From the NCBI RefSeq assembly GCF_900182955.1, contig NZ_FXUL01000003.1, forward strand, positions 248,001 through 312,000: DNA of 64,000 nucleotides. The letters are read 5' to 3'. Shown piece after piece: positions 35,179 to 43,725 of this stretch. Source of the stretch: Noviherbaspirillum suwonense (GTDB lineage Bacteria; Pseudomonadota; Gammaproteobacteria; Burkholderiales; Burkholderiaceae_D). The position numbers and the translations under genes are program-made. Each line of letters begins with the position of its first letter. The first letter of the stretch is position 1. A model generated the notes under the pieces. That model had not been told where the DNA came from. It searched no databases and saw nothing but the letters and a program-made list of their open reading frames with translations.

Positions 35179-38034
35179 TTACTTCTTTTTCTTCAGCATC
35201 GGCGCCAGGTACCTGCCGGTGAAACTGGCGGGCGTTTTCGCCACGGCTTCCGGCGTGCCGGCCGCGATGATCTCCCCGCCGCCCGCGCCGCCCTCGGGAC
35301 CGAGGTCGATCAGCCAGTCGGCCGTCTTGATCACGTCCAGGTTGTGCTCGATGATGACCACCGTGTTTCCCTGGTCGCGCAGCCGGTGTATCACTTTCAG
35401 CAGCAGGTCGATGTCATGGAAGTGCAGGCCGGTGGTCGGCTCGTCGAGGATGTACAGCGTGCGGCCGGTGTCGCGCTTGGACAGTTCCAGCGACAGCTTG
35501 ACCCGCTGCGCCTCGCCGCCCGACAGCGTGGTCGCGCTCTGGCCCAGGCGGATGTAGCCCAGGCCCACGTCCAGCAGCGTGTGCAGCTTGCGGGCAATGA
35601 CCGGCACCGGCTTGAAGAACTCGTGCGCTTCCTCCACCGTCATCCCGAGCACCTCGGTGATGTTCTTGCCCTTGTACTGCACTTCCAGCGTTTCGCGGTT
35701 GTAGCGCCGGCCGTGGCAGACGTCGCACGGCACGTAGACGTCGGGCAGGAAGTGCATTTCCACTTTCAGCACGCCGTCGCCCTGGCACGACTCGCAGCGC
35801 CCGCCCTTGACGTTGAACGAGAAGCGCCCGGCCGAGTAGCCGCGTTCCTTGGCGGTCGGCACGGTCGCGAACAGGTCGCGGATCGGCGTGAAGACGCCGG
35901 TATAGGTCGCCGGGTTGGAGCGCGGCGTGCGTCCGATCGGCGCCTGGTCGACCGAGATCACCTTGTCGAAATGCTCCATGCCGGAGATCGAGTCATGCGC
36001 CGCCGGCTCCGCCTGCGAGCCGTACAGGTGGCGCGCCGCCGCATGGTAGAGCGTGTCGTTGACCAGCGTCGACTTGCCCGAGCCGGACACGCCGGTCACG
36101 CAGGTCAGGAGGCCCACCGGCACCTTGAAGGTGACGTTCTTCAGGTTGTTGCCGGTGGCGCCAGTGATGATGAACTGGCGCTTGGGGTCGGGCGGCGTGC
36201 GCTTTTCCGGCACCTTGATGGCGAAGGTGCCGTTCAGGTACTGCGCGGTCAGGGACTTCTTGTTCTTCAAGATTTGCGCCAGCGTGCCTTCGGCAATCAC
36301 TTCGCCGCCGTGCACGCCCGCGCCCAGGCCCATGTCGACGATGTAGTCGGCGCAGCGGATCGCGTCCTCGTCATGCTCGACCACGAGCACGCTGTTGCCG
36401 ATGTCGCGCAGGTGCTTCAGCGTCTCGATCAGGCGGTCGTTGTCGCGCTGGTGCAGGCCGATCGACGGCTCGTCCAGCACGTACATCACGCCGGTCAGGC
36501 CGGAGCCGATCTGCGAGGCCAGGCGGATGCGCTGCGCCTCGCCGCCCGACAGCGTGTCGGCGCTGCGCTCGAGCGACAGGTAGTCGAGGCCGACATTGTT
36601 GAGGAAGGTCAGGCGCGCGATGATTTCCTTGATGATGCGGTCGGCGATCTCGCGCTTGGCGCCCTTGAGCTTCAGGTTCTCGAAGAAGGCCAGCGTGTCG
36701 CGCAGCGGCGTGGCCGCCACTTCATAGATCGCGCGCTCCTGCGCGCCGTTGCCGACCTTCACGTTGCGCGCTTCGATCCGCAGCCGGGCGCCGTTGCAGG
36801 ACGGGCATTCCTTCTTGTTGATGAACTTGGCCAGTTCTTCCTTGACAGCGATGGAGTCGGTTTCCCGGTAGCGCCGCTGCAGGTTGTTGACCACGCCTTC
36901 GAAGGTATGCTCGCGCACCACCGCGCGGCCGCGCTCGTTGATGTAGGTAAACGGCACGGTCTGCCGGCCCGAGCCGTGCAGCACCGCGTCCTGCGCCTTC
37001 TCCGGCAGGTCCTCGAACGGCACGTCGAGGTCGAAGCCGTAGTGCGCGGCCAGGCTGGAGAGCATCTGGAAATAGAACTGGTTGCGCCGGTCCCAGCCCT
37101 TGACCGCGCCGGAAGCCAGCGACAGGTTGGGGAAGGCGACGATGCGGCGCGGGTCGAAGAATTCGATGTGGCCCAGGCCGTCGCATTCCTGGCAGGCGCC
37201 CATCGGGTTGTTGAACGAGAACAGCCGCGGCTCCAGTTCCTGCAGCGAATAGCCGCAGACGGGGCAGGCGAACTTGTTGGAGAACACGTGCTCGGCCTGG
37301 CTGTCCATGTCCACCACCACCGCGCGGCCGTCGGCCAGGCGCAGCGCGGTCTCGAAGCTCTCGGCCAGCCGCTGCTTGATGTCGGCCTTGACCTTGATGC
37401 GGTCGATCACCACGTCGATCGTGTGCTTCTCGGTCTTCTTCAGCTTGGGCAGGTCGTCGATTTCGTAGATGCGGGCCGGGTTGGTCCCGCTCTGTATGCG
37501 AAAGCGCACGAAGCCCTGGGCCTGCATGTGCTCGAACAGGTCGACGTGCTCGCCCTTGCGGTTGGCCACCACCGGGCCGAGGATCATCAGCTTGGTGTCT
37601 TCCGGCATGGCCAGCACGGCGTCGACCATCATCGACACCGACTGCGCCGCCAGCGGATTTTCCGGGTGCTGCGGGCAGTAGGGCGTGCCGACGCGGGCGT
37701 ACAGCAGGCGCAGGTAGTCGTGGATCTCGGTGACGGTGCCGACGGTCGAACGCGGATTGTGCGACGTGGCTTTCTGCTCGATCGAAATGGCCGGCGACAG
37801 GCCCTCGATCAGGTCGACGTCCGGCTTTTCCATCAGCTGCAGGAACTGGCGCGCATAGGCCGACAGCGACTCGACGTAACGGCGCTGGCCTTCCGCGTAC
37901 AGCGTGTCGAAGGCGAGGGAGGATTTGCCGGAGCCGGAGAGCCCGGTAATGACGATCAGTTTGTTGCGGGGCAGATCGAGGTTGATGTTCTTGAGGTTAT
38001 GCGTGCGCGCGCCTCGAATGCGAATTTCTTCCAT
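35179..38034 (-). CDS. uvrA: Excinuclease ABC subunit A
   Basis: A 951-aa DNA-damage recognition ATPase of nucleotide excision repair; two copies load UvrB at lesions. Walker A motifs are [12 protein letters not shown] near residue 35 and [12 protein letters not shown] in the second half. Two ABC signatures (TLSGGEAQR) and Zn modules (CPVC...CQEC and CESCQGDG...CDVC) are present. ATG 38034 gives [17 protein letters not shown], the family start; the frame runs back to 38106 but those 24 residues are not family-like. It is divergent from the MFS gene. No SOS box was identified in the 136-base spacer by eye. Confidence 0.97.
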   Translation of the reverse strand: MEEIRIRGARTHNLKNINLDLPRNKLIVITGLSGSGKSSLAFDTLYAEGQRRYVESLSAYARQFLQLMEKPDVDLIEGLSPAISIEQKATSHNPRSTVGTVTEIHDYLRLLYARVGTPYCPQHPENPLAAQSVSMMVDAVLAMPEDTKLMILGPVVANRKGEHVDLFEHMQAQGFVRFRIQSGTNPARIYEIDDLPKLKKTEKHTIDVVIDRIKVKADIKQRLAESFETALRLADGRAVVVDMDSQAEHVFSNKFACPVCGYSLQELEPRLFSFNNPMGACQECDGLGHIEFFDPRRIVAFPNLSLASGAVKGWDRRNQFYFQMLSSLAAHYGFDLDVPFEDLPEKAQDAVLHGSGRQTVPFTYINERGRAVVREHTFEGVVNNLQRRYRETDSIAVKEELAKFINKKECPSCNGARLRIEARNVKVGNGAQERAIYEVAATPLRDTLAFFENLKLKGAKREIADRIIKEIIARLTFLNNVGLDYLSLERSADTLSGGEAQRIRLASQIGSGLTGVMYVLDEPSIGLHQRDNDRLIETLKHLRDIGNSVLVVEHDEDAIRCADYIVDMGLGAGVHGGEVIAEGTLAQILKNKKSLTAQYLNGTFAIKVPEKRTPPDPKRQFIITGATGNNLKNVTFKVPVGLLTCVTGVSGSGKSTLVNDTLYHAAARHLYGSQAEPAAHDSISGMEHFDKVISVDQAPIGRTPRSNPATYTGVFTPIRDLFATVPTAKERGYSAGRFSFNVKGGRCESCQGDGVLKVEMHFLPDVYVPCDVCHGRRYNRETLEVQYKGKNITEVLGMTVEEAHEFFKPVPVIARKLHTLLDVGLGYIRLGQSATTLSGGEAQRVKLSLELSKRDTGRTLYILDEPTTGLHFHDIDLLLKVIHRLRDQGNTVVIIEHNLDVIKTADWLIDLGPEGGAGGGEIIAAGTPEAVAKTPASFTGRYLAPMLKKKK

Positions 38035-38170
38035 GAATACTTTCAGCGTGAGTATCCCGGCTGCGGTGCAATCAATCTCGGCAGGGACCGGGTCAGTGCG
38101 GGTCAACCTGATACTATAACGGGTTTTGAAGTTCGCTGTATTACCCGGCTTTTGCCGCTAACATCTACCC

Positions 38171-39427
38171 ATGTCATCCTTACATTCCGCATCGTCCCCG
38201 CCTTCGCAGCCACCTTCGCAGGACGGCGGCATGACCCGCACCGAGGTCCGCGCCAGCGCTTCGCTGGCCTCGATCTTCGCGTTGCGCATGCTGGGCCTGT
38301 TCCTGATCCTGCCGGTGTTCTCGGTGCACGCGCGCAGCATGCCGGGCGGCGACAGCGCCACGCTGATCGGGCTGGCGATGGGCATGTACGGGCTCACCCA
38401 GTCCTTCGGGCAGATTCCCTTCGGCATCGCGTCCGACCGCTACGGCAGGAAGCGCATCATCATCATCGGCCTGCTGCTGTTCGCGCTCGGCTCCTTCGTC
38501 GCGGCCATGGCCAACCATATCGGCTGGGTCATCGTCGGCCGCGCCATCCAGGGCGCGGGCGCGATTTCCGCCGCCATCACCGCGCTGATCGCCGACAGCA
38601 CCCGCGAGGAGCACCGCACCAAGGCGATGGCCATGGTCGGCGGCTCGATCGGCCTGTCCTTCGCGCTGTCGCTGGTGGCCGCGCCGCTGCTCTACAGCGC
38701 CATCGGCATGGGCGGCATGTTCGCGCTGATCGGGCTGATGTCCATCGCCGCGATCCTGGTGGTGATCTATGTCGTGCCGCAGGCTGCGCCGCTGCCGCCG
38801 CAGACCGTGCGCTTCGCCGAGGTGCTGAAGAACCGCGAGCTGATGCGCCTGAACTATGGCGTCTTTGCGCTGCACCTGACGCAGATGGCGATGTTCGTCG
38901 TCGTGCCGGCGGCGCTGGTGCGCGGCATGGGCCTGCCGGTGGCCGAGCACTGGAAGGTCTACCTGCCGGTCGTGCTGCTGTCCTTCGTGCTGATGCTGCC
39001 GCCGGTCTTCATCGGCGAGAAGCAGGGCCGGATGAAGCAGGTATTCGTCGGCGCGATCGCGCTGCTGCTGCTGGTCCAGGGCGGCATGTGGCTGGTCCTG
39101 TCGCAGCCCGCGCCGCACTGGATGGCGCTGGTCGGGCTGCTGCTCGCCTTCTTCATTGCGTTCAATATCCTCGAGGCAAGCCAGCCGTCGCTGGTGTCGC
39201 GCATCGCGCCGCCCGGCGGACGCGGCGCGGCGCTCGGCGTCTACAACACGCTGCAGGCGCTGGGCCTGTTCTGCGGCGGCGCCGCGGGCGGCTGGCTGAC
39301 CCAGCATTCGGGGCCGTCGACGGTGTTCATCCTGGGCGCGGGACTGACTGTTGTGTGGCTTATAATTGCGTCCAATATGCAAAACCTGCCGCGGCGCGGC
39401 CCCCGTCAGCAACCTGCCGCCGTTTAA
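38171..39427 (+). CDS. Major facilitator superfamily transporter (YajR-like)
   Basis: A 418-aa inner-membrane secondary transporter with 12 predicted helices. Motif A appears as GIASDRYGRKRIIIIG in the loop after helix 2, and GRAIQGAGAISAAITALIAD is in helix 4. The first 20 residues (Ser/Pro-rich) are poorly conserved in appearance; ATG at codon 21 (MTRTEVRAS) may be the real start. Export of a drug or metabolite is likely, substrate unknown. It lies 21 bases before ssb, the uvrA-MFS-ssb order of Burkholderiales. Confidence 0.88.
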   Translation: MSSLHSASSPPSQPPSQDGGMTRTEVRASASLASIFALRMLGLFLILPVFSVHARSMPGGDSATLIGLAMGMYGLTQSFGQIPFGIASDRYGRKRIIIIGLLLFALGSFVAAMANHIGWVIVGRAIQGAGAISAAITALIADSTREEHRTKAMAMVGGSIGLSFALSLVAAPLLYSAIGMGGMFALIGLMSIAAILVVIYVVPQAAPLPPQTVRFAEVLKNRELMRLNYGVFALHLTQMAMFVVVPAALVRGMGLPVAEHWKVYLPVVLLSFVLMLPPVFIGEKQGRMKQVFVGAIALLLLVQGGMWLVLSQPAPHWMALVGLLLAFFIAFNILEASQPSLVSRIAPPGGRGAALGVYNTLQALGLFCGGAAGGWLTQHSGPSTVFILGAGLTVVWLIIASNMQNLPRRGPRQQPAAV

Positions 39428-39448
39428 ATCAGTTAAGGAGAACTACCC

Positions 39449-39958
39449 ATGGCTTCGGTCAATAAAGTCATCATCGTTGGCAACCTCGGGCGCGACCCGG
39501 AGACGCGCTACATGCCCAGCGGCGACGCAATGACGTCGATCGCCGTCGCAACCACCGACACATGGAAAGACAAGACCACCGGTGAAAAGAAGGAACAGAC
39601 CGAATGGCACCGGATCAGCTTTTTCGGCAAGCTCGCCGAGATCGCCGGCCAGTACCTGAAAAAAGGCAGCCAGGTCTACATCGAAGGCTCGCTGCGCACC
39701 CGCAAGTACACCGACAAGGACGGCGTCGAAAAGTACTCGACCGAAATCAAGGCCGACACGATGCAGATGCTGGGCAGCCGCCAGGGCATGGGCGGCGGCG
39801 CCGGCGGCGGCATGGATGACGGCGGCGGCTACAGCAGCGCCCCGCCGGCACGCCAGAACGCCGGCGCGCCCGCTGGCGGCGCGTCCGGCGGCGGCAGCCG
39901 CCCGGCGCCGCGCCCGGCGCCGAACTTCTCGGACATGGACGACGATATTCCGTTCTGA
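39449..39958 (+). CDS. ssb: Single-stranded DNA-binding protein
   Basis: A 169-aa SSB that coats single-stranded DNA in replication and repair. The OB fold occupies residues 1-112 ([55 protein letters not shown]). A Gly/Ala/Pro-rich linker follows and the acidic tip DMDDDIPF recruits partner proteins. ATG 39449 follows AAGGAG. An intrinsic terminator lies at 39985-40021. Confidence 0.97.
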   Translation: MASVNKVIIVGNLGRDPETRYMPSGDAMTSIAVATTDTWKDKTTGEKKEQTEWHRISFFGKLAEIAGQYLKKGSQVYIEGSLRTRKYTDKDGVEKYSTEIKADTMQMLGSRQGMGGGAGGGMDDGGGYSSAPPARQNAGAPAGGASGGGSRPAPRPAPNFSDMDDDIPF

Positions 39959-39984
39959 CGCCCGCGCAGTTCCAGGCAACGCAC

Positions 39985-40021
39985 AACCCCGGCAATCCTC
40001 GATGGATGCCGGGGTTTTTTT
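39985..40021 (+). terminator. Intrinsic terminator of ssb
   Basis: Stem AACCCCGGCA (39985-39994) with TGCCGGGGTT (40007-40016), a 12-base loop, and a run of seven T ending at 40021. It stands 26 bases after the ssb stop. Confidence 0.9.
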
Positions 40022-40129
40022 CGATCGGGCGCGGGAAGCGCCGATCGTGCCGGCCCTGTCCTGCGCCAGGACAGCGCGGTGGGCCGGGAAAAGCGGCGAT
40101 GCGCTGCTCGCGCCGCGCCGGCCAGCATG

Positions 40130-40154
40130 AAAAAAGCCCCGGAACCGGGGCTTT
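40130..40154 (-). terminator. Intrinsic terminator of the PEP-CTERM gene
   Basis: Stem AAAGCCCCGG (40133-40142) with CCGGGGCTTT (40145-40154) and a 2-base loop. On the minus strand it ends in a run of T (complement of the A run at 40130-40135), 58 bases after the stop at 40212. Confidence 0.85.
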
Positions 40155-40211
40155 CTGTTTCCCGGACCGCCGCATGCGCGCCGGTCCGGGAGGCCTGGAC
40201 GGCTCAGGCGA

Positions 40212-40757
40212 TCAGGCTGCCTTGTTTTTTGCGGACTTGCGCCGCGCCGCGCCTATGCCCAGGAAACCGATGCCCATCAGGGCGATGGACAGCGGCTCCG
40301 GCACCTGCGCGGTCAGGGTCGAGTCGGCGAAGAAGAAGGTGCTCAATGGGTTGATAGTGCCGACGGTGATGGAAATTTTTCCGTCTGTCGCGAGATCCGC
40401 GAGCGATGCCGAATTCAGCGCGAAATTCACGATCTCGCCGCCATGTGCCGAATTGTAGGTGCCGTTCGGGACGTCGCTGCCGGTTTTGAGCTGGCCCGTT
40501 CCTACGGTAATGAAATAGTTTTCATTGAACAGCAGGTCTGTCAGGCGGACTTCGAGCACCGCGGAAAGCAGTCGATCGCTGCCTGGCGTGTAGCCGCTGC
40601 CGATGTCGTGGGTGAAAGTGGCCCAGTGCGCTATCGAGATCAACTCATCAGGGTTTCTCGCGATGCTGTCAGTGACCACTGCCGCGCTGGCGGTGATCGA
40701 AGTAGCGGCTGCCGTCATGAAGGCAAGGCTGAGTAAGGCTTTCTTCAACATTTTCAT
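40212..40757 (-). CDS. PEP-CTERM sorting domain protein
   Basis: A 181-aa secreted protein. A signal peptide (MKMLKKALLSLAFMTAAATS, cleavage about residue 26 after ASA) leads to a beta-rich middle with no known enzymatic motif. The end carries the PEP-CTERM sorting signal: VPEP, a hydrophobic helix (LSIALMGIGFLGIG), and a basic RRKSAKNK tail. Exosortase cuts such proteins and passes them to the cell surface or exopolysaccharide matrix; no exosortase gene is in the window. ATG 40757 has GGGAG upstream. A sigma-54-type promoter lies at 40812-40826 and a terminator at 40130-40154, so it is a single-gene unit. Confidence 0.88.
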   Translation of the reverse strand: MKMLKKALLSLAFMTAAATSITASAAVVTDSIARNPDELISIAHWATFTHDIGSGYTPGSDRLLSAVLEVRLTDLLFNENYFITVGTGQLKTGSDVPNGTYNSAHGGEIVNFALNSASLADLATDGKISITVGTINPLSTFFFADSTLTAQVPEPLSIALMGIGFLGIGAARRKSAKNKAA

Positions 40758-40811
40758 TTTTCGCTCCCTGGAGTCGGTTTGGATTATGGTTCTAATTGCA
40801 TTATCGAAGTA

Positions 40812-40826
40812 GCAATGTTTATGCCA
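40812..40826 (-). promoter_or_regulatory. Sigma-54 (-24/-12) promoter of the PEP-CTERM gene
   Basis: On the minus strand the bases read TGGCATAAACATTGC, matching the sigma-54 consensus TGGCACG-N4-TTGC in spacing and in 9 of the 11 fixed positions, with the essential GG and GC doublets 12 bases apart. The start of transcription would fall near 40800, about 43 bases ahead of ATG 40757. A sigma-70-like pair (TTGGCA, 16 bases, GATAAT) overlaps it and is the competing reading. Confidence 0.7.
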
Positions 40827-40974
40827 ATAAATATTACCCATAAAAAACAATTGCTTAAATGAACATGGGTTTCCGGCGAGGGCGGGGTTGTAAGAAATTC
40901 CGACATGGGCGGGCAGGGCGGCGCGCCGCCGGCGAAAGGGCGCGCGGCCTGTGCCTGCATCCGGGCGCGGCGGC

Positions 40975-41970
40975 CTAGCGGAGGTAAAACGCCAGTCTTT
41001 GTTCCTGGGCGGCGGCGGAGTACATCTGCTCGACCGTCGCCCGCGCGGCGGCGCCGAGGCGCGCGCGCAGGCCGGCGTCGGCGGCGAGACGTTCGAGCAG
41101 CGCGGCGGCTTCCTCAGTGGTCTCGAAGAGAAATCCGTTCTCGCCATGCCGGATCGCGTCCGCATAGCCGCCGTTGACATGGCAGACCACCGGCAGCGCG
41201 CAGGCCATGGCCTCGAAAACGACCCGGCCGAAGGTTTCCACGTGGGTGTGGCTGCGGTAGTAGAAGATGTCCAGGCCTTGCAGGAAGTCGGCCGCCGGCA
41301 TCGCGCCTTCCGGCGACAGCGCGATGCCGTCCTCCGGGGCAAGGCGGTCCGCCAGGCAGCTTGCGCCCTGCAGGCGCACCGCGTAGCCGCTGGCCGCAAG
41401 CCGGCGGTACAGCGCGATATCGTCGGGATGGTGCTTTTCCGGCACGTCGCGGCTCATCCTGCCGATGACGATGCGCGGGTGCGGCGCATCCGGCGAACGC
41501 GGCGCCGGCCGGAAACGTTCGATATCGATAGGCGACGGATGCACTTCGCCGGGCAGGGACAGCAGCCGGCTCTGGAACGAGGAGATCAGCACGTATTCGG
41601 TGCGCGGCCAGCCCAGCAGGCGCGGCATCGCCGAGGTCAGCGCCACCACTTTCGGGTGGAAGGTGTTGTAGAGGTAGATCAGCCGGCGCGGCTTCTGCAC
41701 GAAATACGGCCACAGCTTGTTGCGCCAGTGCGCGCCGATGAAGACATAGGTGCCGCCCTGCGGGAAGGCGCCCGGACGCCGGGCCACGCGCCGGATCGGA
41801 AACTGCCGCATCAGCTCCCTGGAGACCTTGGACGACGTTGCCCACAGGCTGACGTCCGCGCGGTCCTTCAGCAGCGCATACAGCGACAGCGCTTCCTGCT
41901 CGCTGCCGCCGTAGGGGTTCTGGAAACCGTTGAAAAGATGAAGGACAGGGCGCGCCGGCGGATTGGGCAT
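40975..41970 (-). CDS. Glycosyltransferase family 4 (GT-B)
   Basis: A 331-aa cytoplasmic sugar transferase. The N-terminal half starts PVLHLFNGFQNPYGGSEQEALSLY, the glycine-rich acceptor-side loop of GT4 enzymes. The C-terminal half has the donor-site pattern HVETFGRVVFEAMACALPVV, whose two glutamates are the E(x)7E motif, and HGENGFLFE. Donor and acceptor are unknown; a role in surface polysaccharide is inferred. The start is uncertain: ATG 41970 (MPNPPARP) is used, while a TTG at 41991 would add seven residues. It stands alone between the PEP-CTERM and kaiC genes. Confidence 0.85.
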   Translation of the reverse strand: MPNPPARPVLHLFNGFQNPYGGSEQEALSLYALLKDRADVSLWATSSKVSRELMRQFPIRRVARRPGAFPQGGTYVFIGAHWRNKLWPYFVQKPRRLIYLYNTFHPKVVALTSAMPRLLGWPRTEYVLISSFQSRLLSLPGEVHPSPIDIERFRPAPRSPDAPHPRIVIGRMSRDVPEKHHPDDIALYRRLAASGYAVRLQGASCLADRLAPEDGIALSPEGAMPAADFLQGLDIFYYRSHTHVETFGRVVFEAMACALPVVCHVNGGYADAIRHGENGFLFETTEEAAALLERLAADAGLRARLGAAARATVEQMYSAAAQEQRLAFYLR

Positions 41971-42195
41971 GGCGATGGCGATGCGGGACAAAAGGGGGGC
42001 CTAGCCTAACATATTGCCCCGCATGCATGCCGGCCGCCGGCAGACCCTAGCCATCAGGACAGGGACCGGTCCACTTTTGCGCTGTCGCTGATCCGACGCA
42101 AACCCGGATGGCCGGAGGATGGGCGTACCGCAACTGCCAATATTGCTTTTCATTTATACTTTCTCCTTTATATTCAGCGCTTTCACGGGCCGACC

Positions 42196-43725
42196 ATGCA
42201 GACTAAAACAGGCCCGGCGCAAACCGTTGCCAACAAAACACGGGCATCCACCGGCATCGCCGGACTCAACGACATACTGGGCGGCGGGCTCACGCCCAGC
42301 CGGGTCTACCTGGTCGAGGGCACGCCGGGCACCGGCAAGACCACGCTGGCGCTGCAATTCCTGCTGGAAGGCGCGAAACAGGGCGAAAAAGGGCTGTACA
42401 TCACGCTGTCGGAGACCGCCGAGGAACTGGCCTCGGTGGCCGAGAGCCATGGCTGGATGCTCGACAGCATCTCGGTGTACGAGCTGATCAACGACATGAA
42501 CCTGGACCCCGACGGCGAGCAATCGATTCTTTATCCGTCGGAAATCGAGCTTGGCGAGACGACCCAGAGCGTGATGCAGCAGGTCGACCAGCAGGCGCCG
42601 GTGCGCATCGTGTTCGACAGCCTGTCGGAAATGCGGCTCTTGGCGCAGAACCCGCTGCGCTACCGGCGCCAGATCCTGGCGCTGAAGCATTACTTTGCGT
42701 CGCGCAAATGCACGGTGCTGCTGCTGGACGACAAGACGTCGGAGTCGGGCGACCAGCAATTGCACAGCATTGCGCATGGCGTGATCAGCCTCGAACAGGC
42801 GGCCCACGAGTTCGGGCCGGAAAGGCGCCGGATGCGGGTCATCAAGATGCGCGGCCTGAAATTCCGCGGCGGCTATCACGACTTCATCCTCGGCACCGGC
42901 GGCCTGCAGGTTTTCCCGAGGCTCGTGGCGGCCGAACACGGTCGCGCGTTCGCGGTGGACATGCATTCCACCGGCTCGGCCGGGCTCGACCGGCTGCTGG
43001 GCGGCGGGCTGGTGCCGGGCACCTCGTTCCTGGTCTGCGGCCCGTCCGGCATCGGCAAGACCACGACGGCGATGCGCTGCGCGCTGACCGCGATGCAGCG
43101 CGGCGACCGGGTCGCCTATTACCTGTTCGACGAAGGCATGAGCACCTTCATGCTGCGCAGCAGGACGCTGGGCATGGACATGCAGCCGTATATCGACAAC
43201 GGCCTGCTGGTGATCCATCACATCGACCCGGCCGAGGTGGCGCCCGGCGAGTTTTCCCACATGCTGCGCACGGCCGTCGAGAAGAACCACGCGAAGCTGG
43301 TCGTGATCGACAGCCTGAATGCCTACCTGCAGGCGATGCCCGGCGAGAAATTCCTGATCCTGCAGATGCACGAAATACTCAGCTACCTGAACCAGCAGGG
43401 CATCACCACGGTGCTGGTGCTCGGCCAGCATGGCGTCATCGGCGACGTGCATGTGGACGTCGACCTCAGCTACCTGAGCGACGCCACCATGTTCCTGCGC
43501 TTCTTCGAGGCGGCAGGGCAGATACGCACGGCAATGTTCGTCATCAAGAGCCGGACCAACAACCACCAGCGCACGCTGCATGAATTCCGCATTACCGCGG
43601 ACGGCGGCATACAGGTCGGCGACGCGCTGGAAAATTTCGAGGGCATCCTGACCGGCCTGCCGACCTATCGTGGCGGCACGGCGATGATGCAGGTGGCGGA
43701 CGACGGTGAAAATGACGGCCAGTAG
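42196..43725 (+). CDS. KaiC-like double-domain RecA-type ATPase
   Basis: A 509-aa protein with two KaiC domains. Walker A motifs are GTPGTGKTT (42-50) and GPSGIGKTT (282-290); Walker B ends are RIVFDSLSE and LVVIDSLN. Of the paired catalytic glutamates of KaiC, the first domain keeps one (SET at 72-74) and the second has DEG at 312-314. The KaiC phosphosites Ser431/Thr432 align with Ser425/Tyr426, so autophosphorylation could persist on serine. No kaiA or kaiB lies near, so this is a KaiC-family signalling ATPase, not proof of a clock. Its 3' end overlaps the hybrid kinase gene by 14 bases, pointing to co-translation. Confidence 0.9.
   Translation: MQTKTGPAQTVANKTRASTGIAGLNDILGGGLTPSRVYLVEGTPGTGKTTLALQFLLEGAKQGEKGLYITLSETAEELASVAESHGWMLDSISVYELINDMNLDPDGEQSILYPSEIELGETTQSVMQQVDQQAPVRIVFDSLSEMRLLAQNPLRYRRQILALKHYFASRKCTVLLLDDKTSESGDQQLHSIAHGVISLEQAAHEFGPERRRMRVIKMRGLKFRGGYHDFILGTGGLQVFPRLVAAEHGRAFAVDMHSTGSAGLDRLLGGGLVPGTSFLVCGPSGIGKTTTAMRCALTAMQRGDRVAYYLFDEGMSTFMLRSRTLGMDMQPYIDNGLLVIHHIDPAEVAPGEFSHMLRTAVEKNHAKLVVIDSLNAYLQAMPGEKFLILQMHEILSYLNQQGITTVLVLGQHGVIGDVHVDVDLSYLSDATMFLRFFEAAGQIRTAMFVIKSRTNNHQRTLHEFRITADGGIQVGDALENFEGILTGLPTYRGGTAMMQVADDGENDGQ

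Noticed and set aside
35344-39465. 1,373-codon plus-strand frame opposite uvrA and running through the MFS gene
   Set aside because: It spans two real genes on different strands, has no family signature, and its composition is that of reverse-frame GC-rich DNA.
42196-43725. Evidence for a circadian clock
   Set aside because: KaiC-like proteins without KaiA and KaiB are common in proteobacteria; one phosphosite and catalytic glutamates are altered. A clock cannot be claimed from this gene.
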